Assembly (NCBI GenBank): GCA_009617715.1
Contig: VTFK01000276.1
Coordinates: 248,001-312,000 of the forward strand
DNA length: 64,000 nt
Direction: 5' to 3'
DNA from: Plectrocnemia conspersa
Taxonomy: Eukaryota; Arthropoda; Insecta; Trichoptera; Polycentropodidae
The notes beneath the pieces are model-generated. The model searched no databases. It was not told the DNA's origin and saw nothing but the letters and a program-made list of their open reading frames with translations. Numbering within the stretch: position 1 is the first letter of the stretch; every line of letters starts with the position of its first letter. The position numbers were made by a program, and so were the translations under genes. Below are positions 47,520-59,762 of the stretch, piece after piece.

Positions 47520-48489
47520 TCGAAACTAGAATACTGACTTCATATTAACCAGGAACCTTCTTCTTTATTTCGCTCATAATATTTGGCGATTGCCTGTTAT
47601 CTCTCTTAAATTCTACAAGACTAAATCTCAATGATCGATTGTCTTAATAAAGAAGAACCAAATGACTTTCACTCAATCATCAGCCTCCATTTTTAACTGG
47701 ATGAATTTACGCTCTGATCCATTCCTTACGAATCAACTAAGTACTGAAGATCACGTGTGATTGACAATAGCCTTCTATATCTCTTAACATCCATAGCATT
47801 TTCAAGCACATTTTTAACACTCAATCTAAAACCTATACAAATGTATAAATACTTGGAGCACTATTCCACAACACCACATCTCATAAACATTGAGTATTTG
47901 TGTCTTACTCTTTATAAGACAATGCTAATTTAATTTTATGAAAGTCATTGGTAAATAAATAATGATGTGTATGTAAATATATATATTTTACTATATACAG
48001 AAAAGTTTAAATTATATAATTTTACTAGCACCTGGCAATTAATTTATATTTTCACCAGTACAAATATGTATCTACTGGTGAAAATATATTCCGATATGAT
48101 TTTACTGAAATGACATATTTTAAAAAATATTTTCAGGGTAGATTCGAGACTGTTTTCACTAGATTTTCTTTTATGAATAACCATATGTATCTGAATGTAT
48201 TATTTATTTATTTTTCTGCATTAAATCTAGTTGTCAAATTACCGATAATATAATATGCTGGTTTTGGTTTTTCGTTATTTCTTTGCTGATCTGAATTTTC
48301 AGATCGAATACTTACTTAATTTACTGCTACTAATTTACATTTGTTAAATATTTCCTCTCGTGTCAAATATTTCTTAGACGTTCAATGAAGTCAATAATAA
48401 ATTGCAAACAAATTTTAACACAAACAGAGCCGTGTCAAAAACTATAATCTGTTCCTTTTGAATAATAATGTTTATTGTGAAACTGGGTG
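47520..48489. other. non-coding stretch with a balanced first half
   Basis: From 47.55 to 47.93 kb composition is less AT-biased but every frame is interrupted by several stops; it could be an old coding or transposon remnant. No family could be named. Confidence 0.35.
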
Positions 48490-48790
48490 CTTTTGAAGGC
48501 AATGTTCCGCTTCTTTTATTTATTGTATGTATAAAAAGAACCTGAAATACATCAGTATATACATCTCAAACAGCTGTAGTTTAATTCAGAATCATTATTT
48601 GAGGTATATTTTTACTTTTAGTAAGTGTGTGCTTTTAAAAGCAGTTTTCCGATCCTTTAGTATAAAAAAGGGCTAAAAGAACTTATGCATTAAATAGATC
48701 AGTATCAATGTACATCTCAAACAACTGTAGCTTAGTTCAGATTCATTATTTGAGGTAGATTTTTACTTTTTTATAAATGTATTCTTGCTA
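48490..48790. repeat. two-unit tandem duplication, 152-bp period
   Basis: Each unit contains GTGCTTTTGAAGGCA or GTGCTTTTAAAAGCA, then AT-AGTAT...ACATCTCAAACA(G/A)CTGTAG, TTCAGA-TCATTATTTGAGGTA and ATTTTTACTTTT. Anchors lie at 48564 and 48716. Confidence 0.75.
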
Positions 48791-48969
48791 TAATTTTTTC
48801 CATAGTCGGGCCCCTGGAATTTTTTTCTGCTGCTTTGCTAATCGAGAATTCCAATAACGACTCGCACTAAATTACATTAATGCAGTTTTTATTGCATCAG
48901 TAAGATGTACTTATGATGAATTATAACATTACTTACTTATTCATTAATATTTTTTATTTAAATTAAATT

Positions 48970-49197
48970 AGTAGCGGCATAATTCAACATAGACAAATAA
49001 AATAAGCTATGTATTATTACAATACAGACAATAAAAAAAGGGGGAAAAAACCATAAAATAATATAATTAAATGATACGAACCAGATCAACTCTTTGTAAC
49101 TGACATTAAATAGATCAATGTGAAATGTCAGTGTATTAAGGAGCCGGATGGCGTAAGCCATAGGCGCCTGACTAACGGCCGCGATCGTGATTCTCGA
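48970..49197 (-). mobile_element. 5'-truncated non-LTR retrotransposon 3' end
   Basis: Minus-strand copy of the C-terminal and 3' region of the 62-64 kb element. The frame reads AIRLLNTLTFHIDLFNVSYK and ELIWFVSFN (ALHIDLFNVSYKELIQFVSFN there). Internal sequence between AGGCGCCTGAC and CGATCGTGATTCTCG is deleted. The terminal hairpin and poly(A) are missing, so both ends are eroded. Confidence 0.78.
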
Positions 49198-52100
49198 TTT
49201 TAAAATTTTTTTAATTAATTTTATAATTTACTCGTGATTCTCAATCTTTTTAATTCTCAAATTATTCTAGACTGTATTTATGACAATGTAGTGATATTTG
49301 TGTATTTCAAATCAATGCTAAGAAACATATCAAAATTATTATTATAGATCTAATATTTTCAACATAAAAAAACAGGAATCAAATCGCCAATTATCTATAA
49401 AAAAAATATTGGAACGTCTCTTAAATTCTGCCGTAATGGTAAAGCTTTTATTGCGTAACGCGTTATTATTTTTTAATATACTCTTTGATACTTCTATAAT
49501 TATTAATTACAATATAAAAGTGATAATTTTGGCCTTCCCACGTCAGTAGGCATAAGTAGGCCGCGCAGGAAACGTGTGGGCTAAAACGACCATTAACGAT
49601 TGTATTCGAATGTTTTAGAATATTTTTAATACATTTTTTCATATTGAAAAAACCTTCTAATGCTCGTCGTTCCAAAGAAAGTTTTAAATTTTTCACTCTC
49701 AGCTTTTTACACCGACAAATATGCGTATAAGTTGCGTAACTCACGTGGAAAACGATCATTACGTTAACTCTGTATCTATGATTATATTATAACACGGAAA
49801 TCTTTTAGATTCCAACATACGTATTTGTGTTATACTTAAGTTATGATTTATTTTTAATCTTAAAAAATCTTATGTTAAATAACAAATATAGAACAATTTA
49901 TTTGCTCTAATATTAGCGTATTATTCTACGTATTTTAGTAGCAATGAAAATCAATCATAAAAATAACTTCAGATTTTGACAAAAATATATTGCTATTAGA
50001 ATTTAAATTGTTGTCTGAAGCACAACGGATCTTTATGCCATTACTTTATAATCCAAATCTTGTATTGATCTTTGTTTTTGTTTCTCGAAGCATTCGTTTC
50101 GATTGTAGTAGGCAATGATGCTATTTCGTACGAGACACGAGACGATGCGGCCCTACAGATAACAAAACGAGTTTTATACCACGGCGTTTACCCTTACATG
50201 TCGTTTGCTTCTTTTATTTTTCGTGTCGAATATTTTGTTAACATTTCCTCGACGAACTTTTTATACGTGTATTTAATATACATACATATCTAAGATCGAA
50301 TTCAAGGGAATAGTAAACTTCAAAGTTAGTATTAGACATTTCTAAGACTGACCAGAAAAAAAAGTAATATATACATACAATTAAGATTATCCTATCGCAT
50401 CTTGAAACTGCGTTTTTATTGTATGAAAGTTTAAGTGATATAAACGCGCGGGGCTGCGTCAAACCTGAAGTTACTTTTCATATGATTCGTGTTGTATTAT
50501 ATGTGTTAAATAGAGACGGATTTAGATGAAAAGAGGATCTAGACTATTTCACTAGCAAAGCCCCTCATTCTCACGAGTATAAAAAAATGGAATGGAAGTG
50601 TTAATTTAAATAATACAAAGGATCTAAGGAATATAATTTAATCATATAGTAATAGAAATATTAATAATTACAAAATACTGTATATATGTAATAAATATGT
50701 AATTATTAAATACAGTATATCGTAATTAAAGGATTGCATAAATATAGTTTAACCTATAATTAACACTGTGAGAAACTTATGCAACAACCGATCTTAATAA
50801 TAAAAAAATTGGAAAAAATAAAAATTATCGTAAAAATATTTTTTTTGATATACTATTGTAAAAAAATGATTTTACAAGTATGTTTTTTTATTGTAAATAT
50901 AAGCATAAGAGTAAAAAAATCCACTTATTTCTCTAATGATAGTTCGAATAAATGAGTAGCTTCTATGATAATTAATAGTTTATTTAGAAACAATGATACA
51001 TTTACGTAGTTTATAATCCAATTTGATTTTAATCATTTTTAATCTTTTAAATATCTATAGTTTTTCTATTTATATTCAATATTTCTCTTTCAAATGTGTA
51101 ATCTTTTTGGTCATAAATAAAATTTTCTCTATTAATTATAGCCTAATTAAATATCCTTCTTAAAAATCTAACGTATAATTAATAATGAACCCAATTATAT
51201 TTTAGAAGAATTTGATAATATACTCTCGTGTGATTAACTGCTGCAATTACTGGACTCTTATAATAATACAATAGCTATGTTGATGATATGAATTATAAGC
51301 TTACTAAGCCACTGTTAAAGATACTCTTACGTATAATTAATTTATGACAGAATATATTAAAAAATTAGCGAAGCTCAGTTTCTTTTCCACAATTTTTACT
51401 TATATCTTAATCGAATCAGTTGATATTAAAATACATCAAGTAGTAATACAATGTTGTATTTTACCAAAAAATAAACGTATATATAATTTTGTAAAAATTG
51501 CAAATAAAATTTGATAGATGCATTGAATAAATTATGATGTAAGATTCAAAATAGAATCTAAGATAGTGGTTAGGAGAGAACCTTAAATTTAAGGAACAGT
51601 CGAACAGGTCCGTTAGTAAATAAAACATTAAAAGTAGAATGGCTTAAAAAATCAATCTTTTAAAAAAGTTTGGGTCCCATAAAGTTAACCATGAAACAAA
51701 AAACCGCAAACACAATGAAAACGTCCGAGCTTTCGACATAGGGCTTGTCCTTGCGATAAAATCCTGAAGCCCATATGAGCCTATTCACAACGTGGGTATT
51801 ATGTACCTGTGTATACCTACCTGCATACCTACCTGTTAGGGTTACCTGAGCGGCCTCGGGTGCCTTACGAGTCGTGTTATTAAACATTATAAGTTATAAA
51901 ACATATATTATACGAAACGCATCGAAGCTTCGGCTCGTCATCATTATGACTTATGACTGTGTTTATGGGAGACTCCTTCAGGCTAGATCAGACCGTAGTC
52001 TTCATCTCACGAATTATCTTGGACGCATTCCAAGCATATCGTTTTCCCATAGTTGCGTATATTATTCAATCAGTCCGCGTTTAGAATATGTAGTGGCATA

Positions 52101-52605
52101 ATCATGAAATGGTTTTATGGGAGCTTTTAATCAAATCATTAGACTTACATATTTATTTTTTAATATTATAAACAAACGTATTATTAGTTTAACCTAATAT
52201 TTTTATTAAATACTTAATGATTTTAAAACATAAGGTATATTTTTAATATATTTCAAAAAAGATTATATATATATATATAAATATCAATCAAAATAAATAT
52301 TCAACACAAAATAAAAATTTAATAAGCGATATAGTTTTAGTGAATGGTCAGTAATTTATATAATATATATTTACAGTCAAATATTTATCGGTTTATATCA
52401 TATACATTTTAATGTTTTTGGTACAATTTTTGCTTTAATAAAATAATATTTATTAATTTGATTGGAAAAATTCTCAGAAAAAATCTTCGTGTTGTAGATT
52501 TACATTTTTGTATTTTTTTAATAGACATATTTTTTATTGGCATTTTATACATTTACATTGTTAATTATTAATTCAATTTTAATAATAGTTAATTCATTTT
52601 TGTGA
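49198..52605. other. long AT-rich stretch with unassigned islands
   Basis: Balanced patches at 49.53-49.60, 50.07-50.22, 51.68-51.87 and 51.93-52.08 kb carry short unrecognised frames. On the minus strand near 51.85 kb several donor-like motifs follow each other (CTCAG|GTAACC, ACAG|GTAGGT, GCAG|GTAGGT) after a frame starting MFNNTTRKAPEAAQ; this may be a simple CAGGTAGGTA repeat and not splicing. Confidence 0.35.
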
Positions 52606-53803
52606 AAGTATTTTTGCCAAAAAGATTTATTAACTAAATTTATATGAAATTATGCACTGGACTCACCTAATCATATTTATTTAATTTTTTACAAAAAAAT
52701 ATTAATTTAGCTCAAAGTAAAAAATATGCTTTAAAATATATTAATTAACTAAAATAATGGTAATTTATTTAAAATGATATATTCAAAGTATTTTGCCACA
52801 AAGTTGTATTAACTTAATTTATATATAAAATTATGCGCTGCTAATGAGCCTTTATTTTTATTTTTCCACAAAGATGTATTATTATAATTTAGAGTAAAAA
52901 ATAAGGTTGAAAATAATTCAGTCAACTAAAAGATATAATAATTTGTTATTCTTGATCTTATATTTTCATTTTTTATAAAGCTTTAAAAAAGTTCAAATAC
53001 TAAAAAAATAGTTTTTTAAAATAAACAGTATTTAAGAATTGGTAAAATATTTTTGCCACAATAATGTATACTTAAAATTTAATACTGAGACACTCCTAAT
53101 CATATATTTTTATTTTTACAAATATTTATCATAATAGTGTAAAAAAATAAGCTTCAAAATAATTCAATCAACTAAAATGACAGTAATTTAATAAAATTTT
53201 TGCCATAAATACGCTGCGTCGTTTATGAGCCTTTTATATTTTTTACAAAGATACATTTTTATAACTTAAAGTAAAAATCAAGCTTTAACAAATTTAATAA
53301 AGTTGAGTGATAGTTATCTAATAAAGGTGCCATTCCCATATTTTTATTATTTATAAGAATCATTCTTAAAATTGAAACTAAGAAATAAGCAAAAATACTT
53401 TTAATATATTAATATTATTTAAAACATTTAAAAAATATTTTTTTAAATAAATTGCTATTATTTTAGGTAATTAATATTTTTACAAAAATACTTAAACGCT
53501 TCCGCAAAAAATAAATTATATTGAATTATTATAAACCTAATTTTTTAATCTAAATTATAATAATAAATCTTTGTGGAAAAATAAAAATAAAGGCTCATTA
53601 ACAACGTAAAATTTAGAATTAAGTTATTGTAACTTTGTGGCAAAATACTTTAAAAATACAAAATCACATTTTAAATAAATTACTAATATTTTAGTTAATT
53701 AATAAAATTTTTTTTTGTTGAAAAAATAAAAAATATAATTAGGTAAATTCAGTGCATAATTTCACATATAAATTAAGTTAATAAATCTTTTTGGCAAAAT
53801 ACT
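52606..53803. repeat. large inverted repeat built from diverged tandem units
   Basis: The left arm (about 52606-52920) and the reverse of the right arm (about 53520-53803) match block by block: TTTTGCCA(A/C)AAAG, ATTATGCACTG, TTAATTAACTAAAAT, GCTAATGAGCCTTTATTTTT and CCACAAAGAT-TATTATTATAATTTAGA. Between the arms are more distant copies of the same unit in left-arm orientation. No frames. It may be a rearranged AT-rich satellite or a foldback element. Confidence 0.7.
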
Positions 53804-55139
53804 TTAACAATTCCTAAATACCGTTTATATTACAAAACTATTTTTTTATAGCTTTGTCAAAGAAAAAATATAAGATCAGGAACAACTAAGTTATTTTATA
53901 TTTAACACTACACGTCAAAGCTTTTAAGTATCAAATATGTACCGAAATACCGACAATGCACATCAGCGCAACTTTCAGAGTCCAAGCATGAGATTTCATG
54001 AAATGAAATGCAACTTAAGCACCCAAAATGGAGACTATGCTCCTAGTTATATTATATAACATATATACATACATATATATATAATACATAGCACGAAAGC
54101 ACGATCTTCGTGTTCGAATAGTATCGTGTTTAATTCGTGTAGCAGTACTAAGAATGCGATACGATCGGCATATACAGGGCCGGACTTGGGCGGCTGAATT
54201 GCCCCGAGCCAAAAGCGTTCCGAGGTCTTCGACGTTGCCTATTGTTATTATCTTATTTTTTCTTATTCTTCTCGTCGATGATAACTCCAGGCACGATTTC
54301 GGATATTACCTACAGTTGTTTTTTTAACTGCCTATCTATATACAGCGTGATTTTTTGCAAACTGTTTAACCGGTGTCGCTAATTGTGACGCGCCATTGTT
54401 GGTCCGTGTGGAATTTCAACCGGATTTCCGCCTCTTTTGCATAATGTGTATATTTGAAAAGTTATGTGTGTAAAAATAATCTCAACTGTGAAATCTGATG
54501 AGTTTCAATCGTTCGTTTTCGAGCGTAAATGGCAATTTTAATAATATGCGTTTGTGGTAAAGTTTGTAATAATACAAAAGATAAGCGATCGTTAATATAA
54601 AACATTATTAGCACATTGATAATACTTTACTCTCGACACTTTTTTGATCCATTTGTGATTTTGTATCCATTTTTAATTAAAAGTCTTTTGGAACCATATT
54701 ATTATTATTGTTTTTTATAAATACTAAAAATAAATATATAATATTTTGGTTTTCTAATTTTCATATTTTTTAATAATAAATTATATAAGCTAAATTTAGC
54801 TCAATTTAGAGATAACTTTTAACTGCGAGGCTAAGGATTTTGGGGCTAGATATCATTTTACAATATATATTCCATAGCAGTTAAATGCGAATTTATTTTG
54901 TAATTATTTAATCACTGTCTGATCAAATATATGCATTTAATGGTAAAAGTCATAGAATCATTTTTTTACACAATAAATTTTTTTGAAAAACCTTTTGAAA
55001 CATCTTAAAAAAATCAGCATCAGTATTTTAATAAAATTTAGATAAATAAAAAATAATCTATAATATTTAACCTTTTCATTATAAAGTTAATTCTGATATC
55101 ATTTTTTTATCTCTGATATGGAAGACTTTGCTATAGAAA
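53804..55139. other. AT-rich stretch with one hAT-like end and a balanced island
   Basis: From about 54.08 to 54.46 kb composition is balanced. CAGGGCCGGACTTGGG at 54176 looks like a hAT-type terminus, but no opposite end was found. The 65-codon minus frame here is unrecognised. Confidence 0.35.
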
Positions 55140-55715
55140 ATTTAAATCACTTTGTAGAGATAAGTCCACTACGAATGCATTTAAACAATATTAAATCATA
55201 TGCATACAAAAAAAACTAGCGTATTTTTGTCAGGGGGCCTATATTAGACCCTTGTAAATAATATTATTTTGACAATACCATGCCATACGTAAACGATCAC
55301 TCAAATAGCAAGAGTTAAAAATGAATAATAAATAATGACAATCCATGTCAAAGGCCTTCTTAAAATCCGTATCTACTTGTATTCCGGTATTTTGCCATTT
55401 TGTGTTAGTAACTGTGGAACGGATAATAAATTATTTTTTTGAACTAATGTTCTATATGCACAATTTGCACCCTTTATGAATATGTGTGACTTTTATGCTT
55501 AATTAAAAATCGGAAATGATGACGTCTGAAATAAGCGCGTACGGTGATACGCATTCTATTTCGCTCGCTCGCGTGTTCAATGACGAGAATGAGTGAGAGA
55601 AAAGAGCGTGCGTTACATGCGTTCCGCACGCCTCTGTATCTCACCATACGCGCCTGGTCTAGCGAGTCAGATCAATATTTGGCTTAAGAGAAGCAGTGAG
55701 ACATATTTCGCAACT
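55140..55715 (-). mobile_element. decayed reverse-transcriptase fragment of the LINE family
   Basis: Minus-strand remains that parallel 63.05-63.73 kb: AAATCACTTTGTAGAGA, CGAATGCATTTA, CATATGCATACA, then TGTCAAAGGCCTTCTTAAAATC and GTATTCCGG, and finally AGAAGCAGTGAGACATATTTCG. These cover the reverse-transcriptase core from upstream of the first Asp to just after the YADD region. Stops and indels abound. A 119-bp inverted-terminal element is inserted near the upstream end. The 86- and 75-codon frames at 55659-55923 are not genes. Confidence 0.78.
55535..55653. mobile_element. small CpG-rich MITE-like insertion inside the LINE fragment
   Basis: This 119-bp segment is absent from the corresponding place in the 63.7 kb copy. 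It begins GCGCGTACGGTGATACG and its end, reverse-complemented, begins GCGCGTATGGTGAGATA: 14 of 17 match. It is far richer in CpG than its host. A target-site duplication could not be identified because the host sequence around it is too diverged. Confidence 0.6.
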
Positions 55716-57057
55716 CTTCAAAATTAAATCGGGAACTAAATCAGGTCTTGTCTTTAACTTTGCATTGTTTAAAATCTGTTTTTTTTTTATAGCCAGTACT
55801 GAAAACCATGTAACAAGAAGAAATAAGCGATTTCTCAAAAACCACACATTCACCAAAGCGGATTCGATTGCCCTCGACACTTCCATATATTCTAATAATT
55901 TATTACTACAAATTATCATTTAAATATGCATTATTTATTCCATTACTAGTTTTCAAGGTTTTGCACTTTTTATTTATTTAAAAATATTAAATAAAATTTG
56001 CAATACAAATTAACGTCGTCTAAGATTATTTTACTACTATTTTTTATACAGAATTTAGTACGCATTTTAAGTCTTATCGTAATTAAAAATTTAAATTAAT
56101 ACTAAACAGGTCCGAAACATATTTTTGCGTTTCATATTTTTAAAAATTCGCCATATGTTACATATCTATAAAATTGCACTTATTTATCAGATTAAATTTA
56201 TTTTGAAACCGTTTGAATTTTACTATGCATATATCTTGACATATAATCAACTTGTAAAACATAAAGGCAATCAAAAAGTAATGATCGTGTTTTATTGCTG
56301 ATTATATTATGTGCGAAATGAAGACACGATAAATAAGTAAGTGCAGAGTACTACATAAATCTTGTTTGATGTATACATTGTCCCTTCAGCTTTACAGCCT
56401 TACTTAACAATGTTTGCCTCTTAACACAATAGAACATAAATGTTACGCACTCAATCAATCAATACAAAATGCTTATTTTAAACGATGCTTTAATAAGGAA
56501 ATGCTATTAAAAAGCGAATTAAATTTAAGTAGAGAAAATATTTCGTAACTGAGCAATCAGCTGCTTAAAATTGCCTATAAAATTTTTTAATGGTAATAAA
56601 AAGTCTACAATATGTTTAGTTGATCTCACAGAAGGACAAATCAAACTTAACCTTTTCCATGCGGTACTTAACTCTTTTGCTTGCGTCTTGCTGTGATACA
56701 AAAGATGTTCATCGATATGGCTTCTCATTCTGTATACCTTTTACAAGTTTGTCTTGCAAATTAGAATTCGTATTTATTCAACAAATAAAGAACAAGACTT
56801 TCTTGTACCACTTTACTGTATTTTTAAGATAACTTACATTTATATGTTCATTTTATTATATGGAATGACACAACTAGCTTTTTGGTATAACGGTTTTTGC
56901 CACAATAGATTCAGATTGCCATCAAAATTTTAAAAAGTCGATCCTGTTAATATATCAGTTAAGTTTAAGCCCTCATATGCCAACTGGTTCAAAATAGCGT
57001 CTATTAAAAAATTAATTTTAGTGCTCAAAATAATATTTTAAGGCAAGATAAGTTTGT
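55716..57057. other. AT-rich non-coding stretch
   Basis: Nothing supported; the paired frames at 56525-56832 are unrecognised. Confidence 0.4.
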
Positions 57058-57360
57058 TAAAAAATCATAAGGAGAAAAGTAAAGATCAAAAATATTTTAT
57101 AAAAAAATTTGCAATAAAATTAAAAAATATTTGTTTTTAAAGTACATATTTTTATTGATAAAATATGGTATAAAAGTGTTATTTAGGGCACGGAAACTCC
57201 AGTAATTTATTTTTTTATATTTTTAAAACAATAATCTAATTTAAATTACGGCAGTTATATACCATATATTATAAATAAAAATATGTTCCTTAAAAATATT
57301 TTTTTTTTCTTTATTTATACAATATTTTTGATCACTACTTTTCTTCCTATGATTTTTTAA
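57058..57360. repeat. inverted repeat with arms of about 110-120 bp
   Basis: The left arm TTAAAAAATCATAAGGAGAAAA... matches the reverse of the right arm TTAAAAAATCATAGGAAGAAAA..., continuing through GTA-(A/T)GATCAAAAATATT-TATAAA and ACATATTTTTATT-ATAA-ATATGGTATA. The G+C-richer piece GGGCACGGAAACTCCAG lies near the centre. A unit of the AACAAAATGGC-type repeat begins just outside the right arm. Confidence 0.72.
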
Positions 57361-58785
57361 TAGAATTACGATTTTTTTTTAATGTCGCCATTTTTTAAAC
57401 AATATGGTGGATCAAAACTTAGGGGAGATATTTAAAATAATTATACATAAATTCCAATTTAAAGTCAAGAAAAAATTTATTAAAAAAATACATTTTCATA
57501 TACAAAAATTTGCACCCCTAAATTAAAAGCTTTACTTTAAATCTAAATGTTTAATTTTTTACCTCAAACTATTATTAAATTGTAAATTAAATCTTTTACA
57601 TTAAAACACAATTTAATCTTAAACATATATCTGCCTACCCTTAACTAAACTTTGTTTAAAACTATTGAAACAACCACAAGCTTATGACATTGTAAATTTA
57701 ACTGTTTAGTGGAACATCCAGTATTATATCACACACGTAAACAAAGGTTTATAAAGTCCCACGGAATTACTGACGGATGGTCGCCCCGTTAATTTTTCGC
57801 CGGCAACTGAGCGGTTTTCCGCCGTTAACGGTTATATCTTTAACTGGGTTATATCGACGGAAGTGAACTGGAATGTGGCGTTCGGACTCTGGCATGACAT
57901 GTCCAAATGACATATCATACAACAAAACAGTCTATTATTTTGACTTATTCGCATTATGCAGTCGATATTATCGATCGATCTCAATCAATATAGTATGTAA
58001 ATTTCATGTATATATATACGTGTAGAGATTTTTTGCAGTATAAATTTGCAATGAGTGGATTAATCTTAAAACCATTACAACAAATCGACCTCGATGTTGA
58101 ACGCTAAAGAAAATGTCGGTAGCGAAAATAGTCATAGAACAGTTTCGAAATACGAACACGTTCTTTAGATTTTATTGCAAATCTGATTATTATATAATTT
58201 TAATTAATACATAATGCGCGATACTAAGAATATGGAAATTGATTTTCTATATAGTTTGGCACAAATTCTTGTAGGTATCACAGCAGTAAGCACTTGAATG
58301 CAGATCATTAAACTTATCGGACGGTACGTTTCGAATATATATGTTTAGGTAGCTTATGCTTATACCTAAACAATAAATTATTCAGGTTATATTTACCAAT
58401 ATCAGTGAGATAGATGTTATACATCTTTCTGCTTTTTAAAATGTTCTAAAAGTTAAGTGTCTGTCTATGGCAAAAGTCATTTATTGTCTCTAAGCTTCCA
58501 CTTCACATGTTTTTTGATGTTAGTTCTAGAATTGGAATTTCATGCTATTGTTTCTAAAATATAACGAAGAACATATTTTGAAAAAATTATGTTTTCGCCT
58601 TTCAGTCTGTTCGTGCGGTACCCATTATTCCATTTTTTCTATGGCTTCAAAATGTCATAAAACGGTTGTATGATTAACTTTGATTGAATTAACAATCCTA
58701 ATATTTTTCATCATGAAGCTAGTTTTCAAGGTTAATCGCCAGTACGAAATTTCTCAACGGTTTTGATTTGACTCTTGTAAAATCA
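57361..58785. other. non-coding stretch with one balanced island
   Basis: A relative of the 10.3-11.7 kb repeat core lies near 57388-57440. From 57.70 to 57.90 kb composition is balanced (GCCCCGTTAATTTTTCGCCG, GCCGTTAACGG) without a usable frame. Confidence 0.4.
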
Positions 58786-59762
58786 CTAGGTGAAGTCAAA
58801 AAACCGCATCTAAAATCATTTTCCTTTCTATTTAATTGTCTATTGATGTTACTCACAATGTTTTCAACTCTAACAACTGTTCTGCAACTGACACATTTTT
58901 TCGACTGCAACAATCCAACTCATTTCTCAGTGGAAAATAAGCGAAAGAATAAGTCCAGACAGTTTGTCTGCATTTCAATATTACACTATGTTTTAAGAAT
59001 ATGATAGCTATCCTTACCGATATTATTATGGACTTCTAATATAAGAGAGCTAGTCAAAGTATTTTCAAACCGAATTTTGGTCAATAGGAGAGCGCAAAAA
59101 CAATTATCACTTCTCAGAAGGCAAAAATTCACGTCAAAAGCAATAAAATTGTGTCGGCGCCGTCGCAGTGGGACGGCTCGTTAACGAGCGTTCCCCACTT
59201 TGGCTATTGGATTTTGACTTCGAGAAGTGATAATTGTTTTTTGCGCTCTTCTATTGGTCAAAATTCGGTTTAGATGTGCTTCATTCGATTTTCACTTATT
59301 AATATTGTTTTAAAAAATTTAATATCAACACTAGAGAACCAAGCGTTTCTACTGCGAATTGCTTTTGACGTAAATTATTATTTATTATTTATATAATTAA
59401 TGTATTTAGTTAATAAAACTAATTGGTTATGCACTAAATAAATAAAACAAAATATAAAAAAATACTGCGACTGCGACGGCACGATTTATTGCTTTTGACG
59501 TGGACTGGAAATTCACTATATGGCAAAACTAAGCAGCAAAAAAACACGACTCATTATCAAGTAAATATTATGAGCAGATATTTTTATGCCTAATAAAATA
59601 TTTGAAATACAAAATATATCACAACACTGGCTATTTTTTATATATATTTATGGCATAGAAAGGGTTAACTTGTACTTATTATTATTTATTAAAAAATTAT
59701 CTTGTGATATTAAAAATATATAAAATACCATTTTTGACATGAGGCCCGGAATCATTGTTCAC
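58786..59762 (+). repeat. palindromic repeat family, copy B
   Basis: It matches copy A (21.1-22.26 kb) from CTAGGTGAAG to GGAATCATTG. It contains the TGACACATTTTTTCGACTGC segment once, the palindrome with its left arm intact (from 59067) and a right arm disturbed around 59.17-59.22 kb, where GTTAACGAGCGTTCCCC replaces part of the centre. The tandem second arm of copy A is mostly missing. The 64- and 78-codon frames here are repeat artefacts. Confidence 0.8.

Noticed and set aside
54176..54191. Third hAT-like element from CAGGGCCGGACTTGGG
   Set aside because: No opposite end and no target duplication, so only a possible solitary end.
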